DNA from: Stenotrophobium rhamnosiphilum
GTDB lineage: Bacteria; Pseudomonadota; Gammaproteobacteria; Nevskiales; Nevskiaceae
NCBI RefSeq assembly: GCF_003052265.1
Contig: NZ_QANS01000001.1
Span: 62,001 to 126,000 of the forward strand
DNA length: 64,000 nt
Direction: 5' to 3'
How positions within the stretch are numbered: the first letter of the stretch is position 1; every line of letters starts with the position of its first letter. The translations under genes were made by a program, and so were the position numbers. Below, one piece after another: positions 45,101-56,000 of this stretch. The notes beneath the pieces were generated by a model. That model did no database searches. It was not told the DNA's origin and saw only the letters and a program-made list of their open reading frames with translations.

Positions 45101-45962
45101 TGCATTGCCTCCGAGCAACGGCGCAGCCAATGCGGTGGTCGACAAGAACGAAACTGTTTTTGATCCCAACCAGTTCCCTGTTCTCGATATGGTTTGCGAT
45201 CAGTTGACGATGAGCGGATTCGATCTCGGCAAGCTCGCACTGGTCACGCAGCGCGTGCCCGGCGGTCAGAAGATTGAGCGACTCAATCTGAGCGGCGGAA
45301 AAACCACGCTCACCGCAGATGGCTGGTGGAAGCGCGAAAAGAGTTTGTCGAGCGCTGCACTCAAGTTTGATCTGAGCAGCGAAGATTCCGCTGGCACGCT
45401 GAAGGCGCTGGGTTTTGCGCCTAACCTTGATGCGAAGCAAAGCAAGTTCAACAGCGATCTGAATTGGAACTTGGAACCAAGCGGCATCTCATGGGCACAA
45501 GCGCGCGGCAAAGTTGCGATTGATGTCAAAGAGGGATCACTGCGCGCGATTGAGCCAGGTGCGGGTCGCGTGCTGGGTTTGCTTAATCTCTACGCCTTGC
45601 CACGCCGCTTTACGCTGGACTTCCGCGATGTGGTGAGTTCGGGCTTGGGCTTTGACACCATCAAGGGTAATTACGATTTGGCCAATGGCACGGCCACGAC
45701 TAACGATCTCGATATCAAGGGCGCATCGATTGATATGGAAGTGCGCGGCAAGATTGGTCTTGCGGCTCGCGACTTCGATCAAAAAGTGACGGTGCATCCG
45801 CGTGTCTCGACCGGTGTCGCGATTGGCGCCACCATTGTTGGTGGACCGGCCGCGGGCGCGCTGGTGCTGCTCGCACAGCAGGTGCTGGGCAAGCCGCTCG
45901 ATAAGCTGACCCAATTCTCCTACCGCTTAACCGGACCTTGGGACAATCCCAAAGTAGAATGA
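42177..45962 (+). CDS. yhdP: YhdP family AsmA-like envelope protein
   Basis: A 1261-residue protein of the YhdP/TIGR02099 family, which bridges inner and outer membrane and helps move phospholipids. An N-terminal membrane anchor (TWTVSVVAVLVILAATVSALFQA) is followed by DLSTWVTKVAGRPVDIGGISLVWHGIYPRIDLSDITLYS, a long series of beta-strand repeats, and the AsmA-like C-terminus (GSLRAIEPGAGRVLGLLNLYALPRRFTLDFRDVVSSGLGFD, then PAAGALVLLAQQVLGKPLDKLTQFSYRLTGPWDNP). ATG 42177 has GGAG 4 bases upstream. It lies between rng and a nitrilase-tldD pair, the usual context. Confidence 0.95.
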   Translation: MERVRRRWWTWTVSVVAVLVILAATVSALFQAAVLALPSYREDLSTWVTKVAGRPVDIGGISLVWHGIYPRIDLSDITLYSDDGQDEEVLSAQRLSLGFNFLHIAGGDFMPTRIELSGLELGVNIDEDGEVSIVGLEQNPNQKTNYEKLLREVSRFKRVRLSNCKIELSAPQLPEDDISLTLASAEVSHTSSGLEGEAELLLPAAYGKSIDFEGEVEGPITKPATWRGDFKINARELQPQPWLRALLLPGTRVAVEDGNVDIRGKLLGGRVTALVAHAETDALAISRAGQTVTAKSLDFLTNISADTDGWQLDIKKFLMDGEDQLRGDFHYAAQPETEGYEIKADADFLRLTQIMPWLAYFRDAPHALSMASRASGDINRLVLRLQKGEEESRYSVLATLKDVALKPGDGAVGFNGLSGELSADENSGRFKLDGHAVRVDLPHALRSSVPFDRLSGEARWNRRAEGWQFDLPALAWRVQSIVGTSQVNVLLPSAEGASPELNLSANFSVGDVNQAKPFMPLVWHDNLHDWLNRAIVSARVPRAQLEFHGAVADFPFTKRGTGSWKLDIDVVNAKLAYLPDWPSVDQIKAKLNFVGNGLDIQADSASVMGNSIEKASASIADFHDGILLIDVAGSGETSRFYDFLQASPLKKTLAGLVNNTSAKGPSQVAVHLNVPLHDGNKTEVAGAVVLNDVELRYKGLQEPIRNIIGSLNFNNTGVTADKLAAKFEDVDLVARILPRINTYGVVAADFSYALKQDGSGVSSFVPEIVRKTMTGSSRWSLELPLGKDETALHLLSDLQGVAVSMPQPLGKTAEETAPLRVVIGGASSNASSTHVRVDYRDRLNTDIALASAEDGTQRVRGINLFFGRGIAPLVDGTGMNINGDVDSIDLAAWGAVLGTARGSGMTLNRAELHADRVTYLGQVVRDVRGVMIPNADGWSTKLSGAGAEGDLIWRDAANGALSAQLKHLAVDFQSAALPPSNGAANAVVDKNETVFDPNQFPVLDMVCDQLTMSGFDLGKLALVTQRVPGGQKIERLNLSGGKTTLTADGWWKREKSLSSAALKFDLSSEDSAGTLKALGFAPNLDAKQSKFNSDLNWNLEPSGISWAQARGKVAIDVKEGSLRAIEPGAGRVLGLLNLYALPRRFTLDFRDVVSSGLGFDTIKGNYDLANGTATTNDLDIKGASIDMEVRGKIGLAARDFDQKVTVHPRVSTGVAIGATIVGGPAAGALVLLAQQVLGKPLDKLTQFSYRLTGPWDNPKVE

Positions 45963-45966
45963 GTTT

Positions 45967-46791
45967 ATGACTACTACCGTCGCCGCCATCCAGATGAACT
46001 CGGTCGCTGACGTCGCCGCTAATCTTGCCGCGGCGAAACGTCTGCTGACAGAAGCTGCGGCTGGCGGTGCAAAGCTCGCGGTGTTGCCAGAAAACTTCGC
46101 CTTCATGGGCGCGCATGAAGCGGCCAAGCTTGTTCATGCCGAGCCACTGGGTAGTGGTCCGATTCAATCGTTTCTTGCAGACACCGCCAAAGCCTTATCG
46201 ATGTGGATAGTCGGCGGCACCATTCCGCTCGCAGTGCCTGATGATGCGCGCAAGGTTTACGCCGCCAGTTTGGTCTTCAACGATCAAGGCCAGCGCGTTG
46301 CGCATTACGACAAGATTCATTTGTTTGATGTGGATGTGCTGCGCGACGGCAAAACCGAGAGCTATCGCGAGTCCAACAGCATTGCATTTGGCAGCGTCAG
46401 CCCCACTTTCACTGAGACACCGGCTGGTGTGTTGGGTTTGAGCGTTTGCTATGACCTGCGCTTTCCAGAGCTGTATCGCTCACTGAGCAGCCAAGGTGCG
46501 CAGCTGTTGTGCGTGCCTTCAGCATTCACCGAGAAAACGGGCGAAGCGCATTGGGAAATTCTGTTGCGTGCACGCGCAGTAGAAAATCTTTGTGCAGTCA
46601 TCGCACCCAATCAAACCGGCACTCACGCTGGTGGTCGCCGCACCTGGGGTCACTCGATGATCATCAGCCCGTGGGGCGAGATTCTCGCGCAGCGCGCAGA
46701 AGGTGAGGGCGTTGTACTTGCCACGCTAGATGCTGAGGCGCAAACCAAAGTTCGTTCCTCTTTTCCTAGCTTGAATCACCGCAGACTCTAA
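45967..46791 (+). CDS. Carbon-nitrogen hydrolase (Nit-type, deaminated glutathione amidase-like)
   Basis: A 274-residue nitrilase-superfamily amidase with the Glu-Lys-Cys triad in [19 protein letters not shown] and [38 protein letters not shown] is the family's structural segment. Members next to tldD are often Nit1-like enzymes that repair deaminated glutathione, which is the best guess here. The ATG is 5 bases after the yhdP stop, and the stop overlaps tldD by one base (TAATG). Confidence 0.9.
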   Translation: MTTTVAAIQMNSVADVAANLAAAKRLLTEAAAGGAKLAVLPENFAFMGAHEAAKLVHAEPLGSGPIQSFLADTAKALSMWIVGGTIPLAVPDDARKVYAASLVFNDQGQRVAHYDKIHLFDVDVLRDGKTESYRESNSIAFGSVSPTFTETPAGVLGLSVCYDLRFPELYRSLSSQGAQLLCVPSAFTEKTGEAHWEILLRARAVENLCAVIAPNQTGTHAGGRRTWGHSMIISPWGEILAQRAEGEGVVLATLDAEAQTKVRSSFPSLNHRRL

Positions 46792-48233
46792 TGACTGAAG
46801 CCTTAGCCCTTGCTCGCAAAACCTTGCTCGATCCTGCTGAGCTGGATGATTGCAGCTTGCAGCGCGTGCTCTCTGGTTTGATGAAGCCGGGCATTGATGC
46901 AGCAGATCTGTATTTCCAACACTCGCTCAGCGAGAGCTGGTCGCTGGAAGACGGCATTGTTAAATCCGGCAGCCATCACGTTGAGCAAGGCGTGGGCGTA
47001 CGTGCAATCTCGGGTGAGAAGCAGGGCTTGGCTTACTCCGACGAAATTCGTTTGAACGCATTGACCGACGCGGCTGGTGCCGCTGGCGCCATCGTGCGCC
47101 AAGGTCAGGAAGGTCAGATTCAAGCGTGGAAAGGACAGGGCGCCATTGCCTTGTATCCATCGCTGAACCCGCTACAGAGTTTCACCACGGATCAGAAGTT
47201 GGATCTACTCAAGCGCGCTGATACTGCTGCACGCGCGGCGGATCCTCGCGTGATTCAGGTGATGGCTTCGCTCACGGCGAATCATGAAGTGATCCTGATC
47301 GCTGCGACCGACGGCACGCTCGCAGGCGATGTACGCCCGCTGGTGCGTATGGATGTCAGCGTCATCGTCGAACAGAACGGTCGTCGCGAACAGGCGCACG
47401 CAGGTGGCGGTGGTCGCGGTGCACTCGCAGATTTCTTTGGCTCTGGTCAGCCAGAACGTTATGCGCGCGAAGCCGTGCGCATGGCACTGGTGGCGTTGGA
47501 AGCAGTGCCTGCACCCGCAGGCGCAATGACCGTCGTGCTCGGTTCCGGCTGGCCCGGCGTGTTGCTGCACGAAGCGATTGGTCACGGCCTTGAAGGCGAT
47601 TTCAATCGCAAAGGCACGTCTGCATTCACCGGCCGCGTTGGTCAAAAGGTGGCTTCAGAACTCTGCACGATTGTTGACGACGGCACGCTTGTGAATCGTC
47701 GCGGTTCGCTGACGGTGGATGACGAAGGCACGCCGACGCAATGCACCACGCTGATCGAGAACGGCATCCTGCGCGGTTACATCCAAGACAAACTCAACGC
47801 GCGCCTGATGGGCGTGGCGCCCACCGGCAACGGCCGCCGCGAGTCTTACTCGCAGCTGACCATGCCACGCATGACCAACACCTACATGCTGGCAGGCCCG
47901 CATGATCCGGCAGAGATCATCAAGTCGGTGAAGAAGGGCATCTACGCCGTGAACTTCGGCGGCGGTCAGGTCGATATCACTTCCGGCAACTTCGTGTTCT
48001 CGGCAAGCGAGGCTTATCTGATCGAAGACGGTAAAGTCACGCGTCCGGTTAAAGGCGCAACGCTGATTGGCAGCGGCCCGGAAGTGCTGAACCGCGTCAG
48101 CATGGTCGGCAACGACCTCAGCCTCGACAGCGGCGTCGGCATTTGCGGCAAAGAAGGCCAAAGCGTCCCAGTCGGCGTTGGTCAGCCGACACTTAAGATC
48201 GACGGCATCACCGTCGGTGGCACCCAGCAATGA
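46791..48233 (+). CDS. tldD: Metalloprotease TldD
   Basis: Partner of TldE/PmbA; the heterodimer is a metalloprotease for peptides such as microcin precursors and antitoxins. The 480-residue product has the modified zinc motif [15 protein letters not shown] (HExxxH), [32 protein letters not shown] and [21 protein letters not shown]. TldE is not in this window. It overlaps the next gene in ATGA. Confidence 0.95.
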   Translation: MTEALALARKTLLDPAELDDCSLQRVLSGLMKPGIDAADLYFQHSLSESWSLEDGIVKSGSHHVEQGVGVRAISGEKQGLAYSDEIRLNALTDAAGAAGAIVRQGQEGQIQAWKGQGAIALYPSLNPLQSFTTDQKLDLLKRADTAARAADPRVIQVMASLTANHEVILIAATDGTLAGDVRPLVRMDVSVIVEQNGRREQAHAGGGGRGALADFFGSGQPERYAREAVRMALVALEAVPAPAGAMTVVLGSGWPGVLLHEAIGHGLEGDFNRKGTSAFTGRVGQKVASELCTIVDDGTLVNRRGSLTVDDEGTPTQCTTLIENGILRGYIQDKLNARLMGVAPTGNGRRESYSQLTMPRMTNTYMLAGPHDPAEIIKSVKKGIYAVNFGGGQVDITSGNFVFSASEAYLIEDGKVTRPVKGATLIGSGPEVLNRVSMVGNDLSLDSGVGICGKEGQSVPVGVGQPTLKIDGITVGGTQQ

Positions 48234-48703
48234 TCCATCTCCACTTTCGCAGCGAACTCTCGGCGTCATCCGATGTGGTTTGGGCGAAAGTGTCGACGAT
48301 GGCCGGCGTCAATCACGAGCTGCACCCCTGGGTGCATATGACAGTGCCGTCGTCGTTTGGTAATCGTTCTCTGCAAGAGGCAACACCAGAGCAGCTCAAG
48401 GGCGTGTTGTTCCGCAGCGTGTTGCTGGTGCTGCACTTCATTCCTTTCGACGTGCATGCCTTGCATCTGGATCAGGTCCAGGCCGGTGAAGGTTTTGATG
48501 AAAACTCAACATCTTGGATGCAGAAGAGCTGGATTCATCGCCGCCGTGTTGTTTCTGCCGGCGAAGGCTGTGTCGTCACTGACGAATTAATTATTGAGCC
48601 GCGTATCGCTTTCATGGCCCCGGTAACGCGGGCTGTTGTTAGCTTTCTGTTCCGGCATCGCCATCGGCGTTTAGTCCAAACCTTTGGGCAGCGAACTCCC
48701 TGA
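48230..48703 (+). CDS. Hypothetical protein, SRPBCC-like
   Basis: A 157-residue soluble protein. The order of features ([39 protein letters not shown] at the start, a central strand region with [27 protein letters not shown], and a long C-terminal helix, [23 protein letters not shown]) suggests a START/SRPBCC-type ligand-binding fold. That is inference from pattern only. It overlaps the tldD stop by 4 bases, so it is co-translated with TldD. Confidence 0.7.
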   Translation: MIHLHFRSELSASSDVVWAKVSTMAGVNHELHPWVHMTVPSSFGNRSLQEATPEQLKGVLFRSVLLVLHFIPFDVHALHLDQVQAGEGFDENSTSWMQKSWIHRRRVVSAGEGCVVTDELIIEPRIAFMAPVTRAVVSFLFRHRHRRLVQTFGQRTP

Positions 48704-48753
48704 TCGAACAGGGTGGGGCTTGCTGAAATCTGCGCGACTCGTAAACTGTTGGT

Positions 48754-49326
48754 ATGAGCAGACGTCCTCTCGGAAAACTACGCATCATCGGCGGCGAGCA
48801 TCGCAGCCGTCTCGTTGAGTTCGACGCCGAGAGTGGCGTACGACCAACGCCTGATCGCGTGCGTCAAACTGTGTTCGATTGGCTCTCTCCGATCATCGAT
48901 GGTTCGCGCTGCCTTGATCTCTTCGCGGGTAGTGGCGCACTCGGCTTAGAGGCGATCTCACGCGGCGCTGCGCACACCAGCTTTGTTGAAATTGGTATGC
49001 GTCAGAACACTTTGATTAAAAGTGCGCTGCTGATGCTCAAAGTGCCGCATCAACGTTTTGATGTCGCGATGCTGGATGCGGTGTCTTACATCTCGCAAAC
49101 CTGGCATCGCTATAACGTGGTCTTTCTAGACCCACCGTTTGCCAGCGGCCTGCTCGAAAGCGCGCTGGAAGACCTGCCGAAAGTACTAGCACCGTTCAAT
49201 CGCATCTACATTGAATGGCCCGAGGGCAAACAACCGTCTTTGCCTACGGGTTTTAGCTGGCTCAAGGAAAAGAAGGCCGGCAAGGTATGCTACGGCCTAG
49301 CGACATATTCTCTGGAGAAATCATGA
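48754..49326 (+). CDS. rsmD: 16S rRNA (guanine-966-N2)-methyltransferase
   Basis: Methylates G966 of the small subunit rRNA. The 190 residues have KLRIIGGEHRSR, RPTPDRVRQTVFDWL, the SAM-binding CLDLFAGSGALGLEAISRGA and the catalytic motif VFLDPPFASG. The stop overlaps coaD in ATGA, the standard rsmD-coaD pairing. Confidence 0.95.
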   Translation: MSRRPLGKLRIIGGEHRSRLVEFDAESGVRPTPDRVRQTVFDWLSPIIDGSRCLDLFAGSGALGLEAISRGAAHTSFVEIGMRQNTLIKSALLMLKVPHQRFDVAMLDAVSYISQTWHRYNVVFLDPPFASGLLESALEDLPKVLAPFNRIYIEWPEGKQPSLPTGFSWLKEKKAGKVCYGLATYSLEKS

Positions 49327-49820
49327 GCGTTGTAGCGGCATATAGCGGCACGTTTGACCCGATTACGCTCGGTCATTACGACATCATCTGCCGCGCCTCC
49401 AAGATGTTCCCCAAGTTGATCGTGGCCGTGGGCCTCAATGTCACCAAGAATCCGCGCTTCAATATTGATGAGCGCGTTGAACTCATCAAGCAATGTGTCA
49501 AAGATTTGCCCAACGTCAAAGTCATGAGCTTTGATGGCTTGGTCGTAAACTTCGCCAAAGAAAATGGCGTCACCGTGTTGGTGCGCGGTGTGCGCACCGT
49601 TGGTGATGTGGATTACGAAAAGCAGATGGCGATCATGAATCGCGATCTGTATCCATCGCTCGATACCATCATGTTGGCACCGTCGCCGCAGTACGAACAT
49701 CTTTCATCCTCACTCGTGCGCGAACTGACGAGCCTCGGCGCTCCAGTGAAAAAACTGGTGCCTAAAGAAGTGATCCCAATGCTGCTGGAACGTTTTGGCC
49801 GCAAGGACAAAGGTAAGTAA
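49323..49820 (+). CDS. coaD: Pantetheine-phosphate adenylyltransferase
   Basis: Makes dephospho-CoA from 4'-phosphopantetheine and ATP. The 165 residues show AAYSGTFDPITLGHYDII (TxGH), VGLNVTKNPRF, VLVRGVRTVGDVDYEKQMAIMNRDL and the SSSLVREL motif. ATG 49323 is used because it overlaps the rsmD stop and matches the family length; the longer frame from 49287 adds codons from within rsmD. Confidence 0.96.
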   Translation: MSVVAAYSGTFDPITLGHYDIICRASKMFPKLIVAVGLNVTKNPRFNIDERVELIKQCVKDLPNVKVMSFDGLVVNFAKENGVTVLVRGVRTVGDVDYEKQMAIMNRDLYPSLDTIMLAPSPQYEHLSSSLVRELTSLGAPVKKLVPKEVIPMLLERFGRKDKGK

Positions 49821-51778
<1,958 letters not shown>

Positions 51779-51805
51779 CGCGAACACAAACCAAGAGGCA
51801 CAACG

Positions 51806-52423
51806 ATGTCCCAAGCACTGGAATGGCTCCGCTTAGGCGGGCCTGCGATGTTGATTCTGTTGGGCCTCTCGATCGCTTCTGTGACGCTGATTCTGGTCAA
51901 GGCTTGGGAATTCTGGGAACTGAAAATCGGCCAGCGCGATTTCGTCGCAGGCGTGCTGAGCGCTTGGCATGGTGGCCGCGCTGATGAAGCAATCGCGTTG
52001 TTAAGCGCGCAGGTCACGCCATTAGCGAAAGTGATGGCAGCTGCTATCAAAGGCCGCAACAACACCGCACTCCCTGAAGCCGAAGTGCGTGAACAAATCA
52101 CGCAGCTTGCTTCTGAACAATTGGAATCCGCGCGACGTTTGCTGCGCCCGCTGGAAGTCATCGCCAACCTCGCGCCGCTGCTCGGTTTGCTTGGCACTGT
52201 GCTCGGCATGATCCAAGTATTCCAGCGTCTGCAAACCGCAGGTGATCGCGTCAATCCATCGATCTTGTCCGGTGGCTTGTGGGAAGCGCTGCTCACTACT
52301 GCTGCGGGTCTCACCGTCGCAATCATCGCGCTCGCAGGTTTCCATGTACTGGATCGCGCTGTCGAGCGCCTGCATCACGATATGGAAGGTGCGCTCACGC
52401 GCATCTTTACGCGGCCGCTGTAA
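51806..52423 (+). CDS. exbB: MotA/TolQ/ExbB proton channel family protein
   Basis: A 205-residue inner membrane protein with three membrane segments: GPAMLILLGLSIASVTLILVK, PLEVIANLAPLLGLLGTVLGMI and LWEALLTTAAGLTVAIIALAGF. It has the family's GTVLGMI turn and conserved Thr pair. It would form the proton-driven motor with the two ExbD proteins that follow and power TonB. GAGG lies about 8 bases upstream. Confidence 0.93.
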   Translation: MSQALEWLRLGGPAMLILLGLSIASVTLILVKAWEFWELKIGQRDFVAGVLSAWHGGRADEAIALLSAQVTPLAKVMAAAIKGRNNTALPEAEVREQITQLASEQLESARRLLRPLEVIANLAPLLGLLGTVLGMIQVFQRLQTAGDRVNPSILSGGLWEALLTTAAGLTVAIIALAGFHVLDRAVERLHHDMEGALTRIFTRPL

Positions 52424-52432
52424 GTCAGCGCA

Positions 52433-52825
52433 ATGCGCATCGCACGCCCCGCGCGGCGTAAGAACTCCACGATTGTTATCACCTCGCTTGTCGATGTGAT
52501 GTTCGTGTTGCTGTTCTTCTTCATGCTGGCGTCGAGCTATCTCGACTGGGGCGCGCTGGATGTGAACATCGGCAGTGGCGAATCCAAAACGACCATGCCA
52601 GTGCCGGGTCATGTGCATCAGCTGCAACTGCTGCCGGGTGCGCAGCTCAAGCTGGATGGAAAGCCCATCGCGTTGACGCAACTCACATCAAACCTGGAAC
52701 CCGATTCACGTGTCGTTGTACAGCCGCAGCCTGGCGTGCCACTACAAGACATGATCAGTGTGATCGATCATCTCAAGGCCGCTGGCGTGAGCCTCACGCT
52801 GGGCCATGCGAGCGCAGCGCCATGA
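52433..52825 (+). CDS. exbD: ExbD/TolR family protein (first copy)
   Basis: A 130-residue biopolymer transporter with one N-terminal membrane segment (ITSLVDVMFVLLFFFMLASSY) carrying the functional Asp, then a periplasmic domain. It is followed with a 4-base overlap by a second, different ExbD. Having both suggests a hetero-ExbD motor. Confidence 0.92.
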   Translation: MRIARPARRKNSTIVITSLVDVMFVLLFFFMLASSYLDWGALDVNIGSGESKTTMPVPGHVHQLQLLPGAQLKLDGKPIALTQLTSNLEPDSRVVVQPQPGVPLQDMISVIDHLKAAGVSLTLGHASAAP

Positions 52826-53229
52826 AGCTGCCTGTTCCCAAGCGCGAGAAACGCACAGACATCGACATGGTGCCGATGATCAATTTCGCGTTTCTATTGC
52901 TGATCTTCTTCATGCTCGCTGGCACGCTGGTGCCCGCGCAGAAAAATCCGATTGATCCACCGCGTTCTACATTGGCAACGCCAGCTGATCCTTCCGGCAA
53001 TGTTTTGCTTATCGCTTCCGACGGCCGCGTAGGTTTTGGTACGGAGTTGTTGCCTGAGTCCGAGTTGCCAACACGCATCGCAGAGTGGCGCAAAGAACAT
53101 CCGCAAGAGTCTCTACGCGTGAAAGCCGACGCAGCAGTCGATGCAACGCGCGTGATCAATATCCTTCAGCGCCTGCGTGCTTCCGGCATCGAACACGTCA
53201 GCCTGCTCGCCGCACGCGGCACGCCATGA
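52822..53229 (+). CDS. exbD: ExbD/TolR family protein (second copy)
   Basis: A 135-residue paralogue of the preceding protein. The membrane segment DMVPMINFAFLLLIFFMLAG has the channel Asp two residues earlier than in the first copy's pattern and a PM-IN motif. A periplasmic domain ends RVINILQRLRASGIEHVSLLA. It overlaps the upstream exbD and the downstream tonB by 4 bases. Confidence 0.92.
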   Translation: MKLPVPKREKRTDIDMVPMINFAFLLLIFFMLAGTLVPAQKNPIDPPRSTLATPADPSGNVLLIASDGRVGFGTELLPESELPTRIAEWRKEHPQESLRVKADAAVDATRVINILQRLRASGIEHVSLLAARGTP

Positions 53230-53789
53230 CCCCGGGTGTTTTGCGTCAGCGTTTCTCACTGGCGATTGCGCTGCTGGTGCATGCCATCATCGTTGTCTTG
53301 ATCATCGGCTTCACCATGATTCCCCGCAGCCCTGCGGGTAGTGGTGGTGATGGCGTTGGTTTGGAACTAGTGGCCGGTTCAGGAGACGTCAGCACTGAGC
53401 CAACGGAAACACCGCCACTGCCACCCACTGAAATCACAGCAGATGCAGCGCCATTGCCGCCCCTGCCTGAGCCTGTCGTTGCCAAGCGCATGGAAATCAA
53501 ACCGGGCGGAAAACCCGGCGGCGATATGTACTTCGCTCGCGTGCGTGCACATCTCGCAAAGTTTCGCCGAGAGTTGCCTGCTGGCATTCGCACGCGCGGC
53601 GTAGTGGAGCTGCGCTTCAAACTCTCCGCGACGGGTGCGGTGAGTGATGTGCGTGTTGCTAAGAGTTCTGGTGATGCGGCTTTGGATAGCGAAGCGTTGA
53701 ATCTGCTTGCTCGCGCATCACCGTTGCCTACTCGTGACAAAGCAACAGAATTGATTGTGCCGATTGAGTTTGAAACAGAGTTGCGTTGA
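53226..53789 (+). CDS. tonB: TonB-like energy transducer
   Basis: A 187-residue protein: N-terminal membrane anchor (FSLAIALLVHAIIVVLIIGF), a short Pro-rich periplasmic spacer (PPLPPTEITADAAPLPPLPEP) and a C-terminal TonB domain (RGVVELRFKLSATGAVSDVRVAKSSGDAALDSEALNLL). The spacer is short compared with classic TonB. The start overlaps exbD in ATGA. No TonB-dependent receptor is in the window, so the cargo is unknown. Confidence 0.9.
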   Translation: MTPGVLRQRFSLAIALLVHAIIVVLIIGFTMIPRSPAGSGGDGVGLELVAGSGDVSTEPTETPPLPPTEITADAAPLPPLPEPVVAKRMEIKPGGKPGGDMYFARVRAHLAKFRRELPAGIRTRGVVELRFKLSATGAVSDVRVAKSSGDAALDSEALNLLARASPLPTRDKATELIVPIEFETELR

Positions 53790-53841
53790 TTTCTAAGCTC
53801 GTGCTTGATTGTCGCGTTTGTATGCGAAGGCCACGATGTAT

Positions 53842-54240
53842 TTACTTGATTTGAGATCCCGTGACGTCACCGAGTGTCTCGACGCTCCACCCGTAAAAAA
53901 TGTGCTCTCCACTAAACCGGCCATCTACAAACTGGCCGACGTAAGAGTCGTATGCGTCGCAGAAACCGTTTTTTAGTAAAACTTCGAATTTTCCATTCTC
54001 TATCTTGTAGACGGGATCTCTTGTGTACTTATTGGGATCCTTTATCGGCTGTGCTTTTTTCCATTCTCCGCCGATGCACGCTTTCCCAGTCTGATTAGTG
54101 AGTTCAAATGTGAGCTCTTGAACGACGTGACCAGTTTTACTGGTTTCCACAAAAGTGACGATGTTGCCCGAACCGGGCGCTGTCATGCCTCCACTGCAGC
54201 CTTGCATGCACAGAGCTAGGCAGAGTAAATACTTTTTCAT
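53842..54240 (-). CDS. Small putative lipoprotein
   Basis: A 132-residue exported protein with a signal peptide and a lipobox-like MQGC (MKKYLLCLALCMQGCSG). The mature part is polar with Cys residues in GKACIGGEW and NGFCDAYD and resembles no family known to me. The start at 54240 is chosen so the signal peptide is complete; the longer frame overlaps the upstream gene. It lies 10 bases downstream of xth on the same strand, so it may be co-transcribed. Its sequence is more AT-rich than its neighbours, a possible sign of recent gain. Confidence 0.65.
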   Translation of the reverse strand: MKKYLLCLALCMQGCSGGMTAPGSGNIVTFVETSKTGHVVQELTFELTNQTGKACIGGEWKKAQPIKDPNKYTRDPVYKIENGKFEVLLKNGFCDAYDSYVGQFVDGRFSGEHIFYGWSVETLGDVTGSQIK

Positions 54241-54250
54241 GCGGGTCGAG

Positions 54251-55018
54251 TCAAAGCTCAAATTCAGCAACCACCGGCGCATGATCCGAAGGCCGCTCCA
54301 GTCGACGCGGCGCTAAATCCGCTGCACAGCTACGGCAAACATCGGCAAGCGGGTGCGATGCCAACACATGGTCAATACGCAGACCAAGGTTGCGACGGAA
54401 GCCAGCCATTCGATAATCCCACCAAGTGAAACTGCCCGGCGGTTGATCAAACAGCCTGAAGCTATCTTTGAGTCCGAGATCAATCAGGCCACGCAACGCT
54501 GCACGTTCAGGTTCGCTACATAGAATCTTGCCTTCCCAGATCGCAGGGTCGTGCGTGTCTTCGCCGGTGGGGGCGATGTTGAAATCGCCGACTACGACGA
54601 GCTTTGGATATTTCTTCATCTCTTCGGCGACATACGCCGTGAGTGCCGTTAGCCAGCGCAGTTTGTAAGCGTATTTGTCGGTGCCGAGATCCTGACCGTT
54701 AACGACGTAGACATTGATCATGCGCACGCCGTTGACGGTGCCAGCGATCACGCGCTTCTGTTCGTCTTCAAAGCCGGGGATGTCGCGGCTGACGTCTTCG
54801 ATGGGATGACGCGCGAGAATCGCAACGCCGTTGTAAGTCTTCTGGCCATTGGCGACGGAGTAGTAGCCCATGGCTTGCAGCTCATCAAACGGAAACTTCT
54901 CGTCGACGCACTTGAGCTCTTGCAGGCCGACGACATCCGGCTGCACGGCGGTGAGCCAGTCCAGTAGATGGGGCAGGCGGACGCGGAGACTGTTGACGTT
55001 CCAGGTGGCGATTTTCAT
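54251..55018 (-). CDS. xth: Exodeoxyribonuclease III
   Basis: AP endonuclease and 3'-5' exonuclease for base excision repair. The 255 residues have MKIATWNVNSLRVRL, GLQELKCVDEKFP (metal-binding Glu), VYVVNGQ, VVGDFNIAPTGEDTHDP, LGLRIDHVLAS and the catalytic SDHAPVVAEF. The 5' end is divergent from the FKBP gene with 145 bases between them. Confidence 0.95.
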   Translation of the reverse strand: MKIATWNVNSLRVRLPHLLDWLTAVQPDVVGLQELKCVDEKFPFDELQAMGYYSVANGQKTYNGVAILARHPIEDVSRDIPGFEDEQKRVIAGTVNGVRMINVYVVNGQDLGTDKYAYKLRWLTALTAYVAEEMKKYPKLVVVGDFNIAPTGEDTHDPAIWEGKILCSEPERAALRGLIDLGLKDSFRLFDQPPGSFTWWDYRMAGFRRNLGLRIDHVLASHPLADVCRSCAADLAPRRLERPSDHAPVVAEFEL

Positions 55019-55163
55019 AGAGCTAAGAGACCGGTGATGTTCTGGGTGCGGCGGGCAGCGTGATTGTGCGCTAGTAACGATATGTAACGGTAGGAAATAG
55101 CCAGTCCGTAAGCTGTAGGCGGAATGCTAATCTCCGGCCACGAATCCGTACAACATTATTCAC

Positions 55164-55904
55164 ATGAACAAAAAACTCCTTGCGATTACTTTATGCGCCC
55201 TCCTGCCAGTGCTGGCGCAGGCCGATGATGTGACCTCTGATGCGCCAGCCGCATCGACCAACCTGCCATCGCCAGAGCTGCAAAAGAAATTCAGCTACGC
55301 GATCGGCCGTGATTTCGGCAAAGGCCTTACGCCTATTCCAGAGGCGGTGGATATCAGCGTGCTCAAGCAGGGCATCGATGATGGCGCGGCGAGCAAGCCC
55401 AGCCCTTATACCGAAGACGAAATGCTGACGGCCAAGACCGAGATGGGTCAGTTGTTGCAGGCTCGCATGAAAGCAAAGTTTGAAGTTGAAGGCGCGGCAA
55501 ATCTCAAAGCTGCGCAAGCCTTTCTAGCGAAGAACGCCAAGCGTAAAGGCGTAAAGACCACTGCCAGCGGTTTGCAGTACGAAGTGCTTACCGCCGCTAA
55601 AGGCGCGCATCCCAATGCGCAGAGTAACGTCAAGGTTCACTACCGCGGCACGCTTGAGAACGGCACCGAGTTTGATAGCTCCTACGCGCGCGGCGTGCCG
55701 GTGGAGTTTGTGCTGGAGAACGTGATTGCAGGCTGGACCGAAGGCCTGCAACTGATGGCGCCCGGCGCCAAGTACAAATTCTTTTTATCGCCAGAACTCG
55801 CCTATGGTGATCGCGGCGTGGGCAAGCAGATTGGACCGAATGCTTTGCTGATTTTTGAGGTGGAGTTGATTTCGTTTGGTGAGGCGCCGCCAACGCAGCA
55901 ATAA
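55164..55904 (+). CDS. FKBP-type peptidyl-prolyl isomerase, exported
   Basis: A 246-residue periplasmic isomerase like Mip/FkpA/FklB. A signal peptide (LLAITLCALLPVLAQA) is followed by an N-terminal dimerisation part (FSYAIGRDFGKGLTP, the DISVLKQGIDD segment, TKTEMGQLLQARMKAKFE). A C-terminal FKBP domain follows (SNVKVHYRGTLENGTEFDSSYARGVPVEFVLENVIAGWTEGLQLMAPGAKYKFFLSPELAYG). It assists folding in the envelope. It ends close to a REP-like palindrome shared with the convergent prlC gene. Confidence 0.93.
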   Translation: MNKKLLAITLCALLPVLAQADDVTSDAPAASTNLPSPELQKKFSYAIGRDFGKGLTPIPEAVDISVLKQGIDDGAASKPSPYTEDEMLTAKTEMGQLLQARMKAKFEVEGAANLKAAQAFLAKNAKRKGVKTTASGLQYEVLTAAKGAHPNAQSNVKVHYRGTLENGTEFDSSYARGVPVEFVLENVIAGWTEGLQLMAPGAKYKFFLSPELAYGDRGVGKQIGPNALLIFEVELISFGEAPPTQQ

Positions 55905-55908
55905 ACTC

Positions 55909-55990
55909 GTAGGGTGGGTAGAGCGCAGCGAAACCCACCGTCTCTCAGATTGCGAAAACGGTGGGTTTCGCTGCGCTCTACCCACCCTAC
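55909..55990. repeat. GTAG-footed intergenic palindrome 5 (REP-like)
   Basis: GTAGGGTGGGTAGAGCGCAG and its mirror, ending TACCCACCCTAC, flank GTCTCTCAGATTGCGAAAAC. It is almost the same sequence as the element over the rng stop. It lies between convergent FKBP and prlC genes, where it could act as a terminator. Confidence 0.85.
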
Positions 55991-56000
55991 GTAACGCGGA

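Noticed and set aside
44115-45440. Long minus-strand frame opposite yhdP (441 codons)
   Set aside because: It is antisense to a gene with clear family sequence; the translation is rich in Arg, His and Cys with no domain, as expected for a shadow frame.
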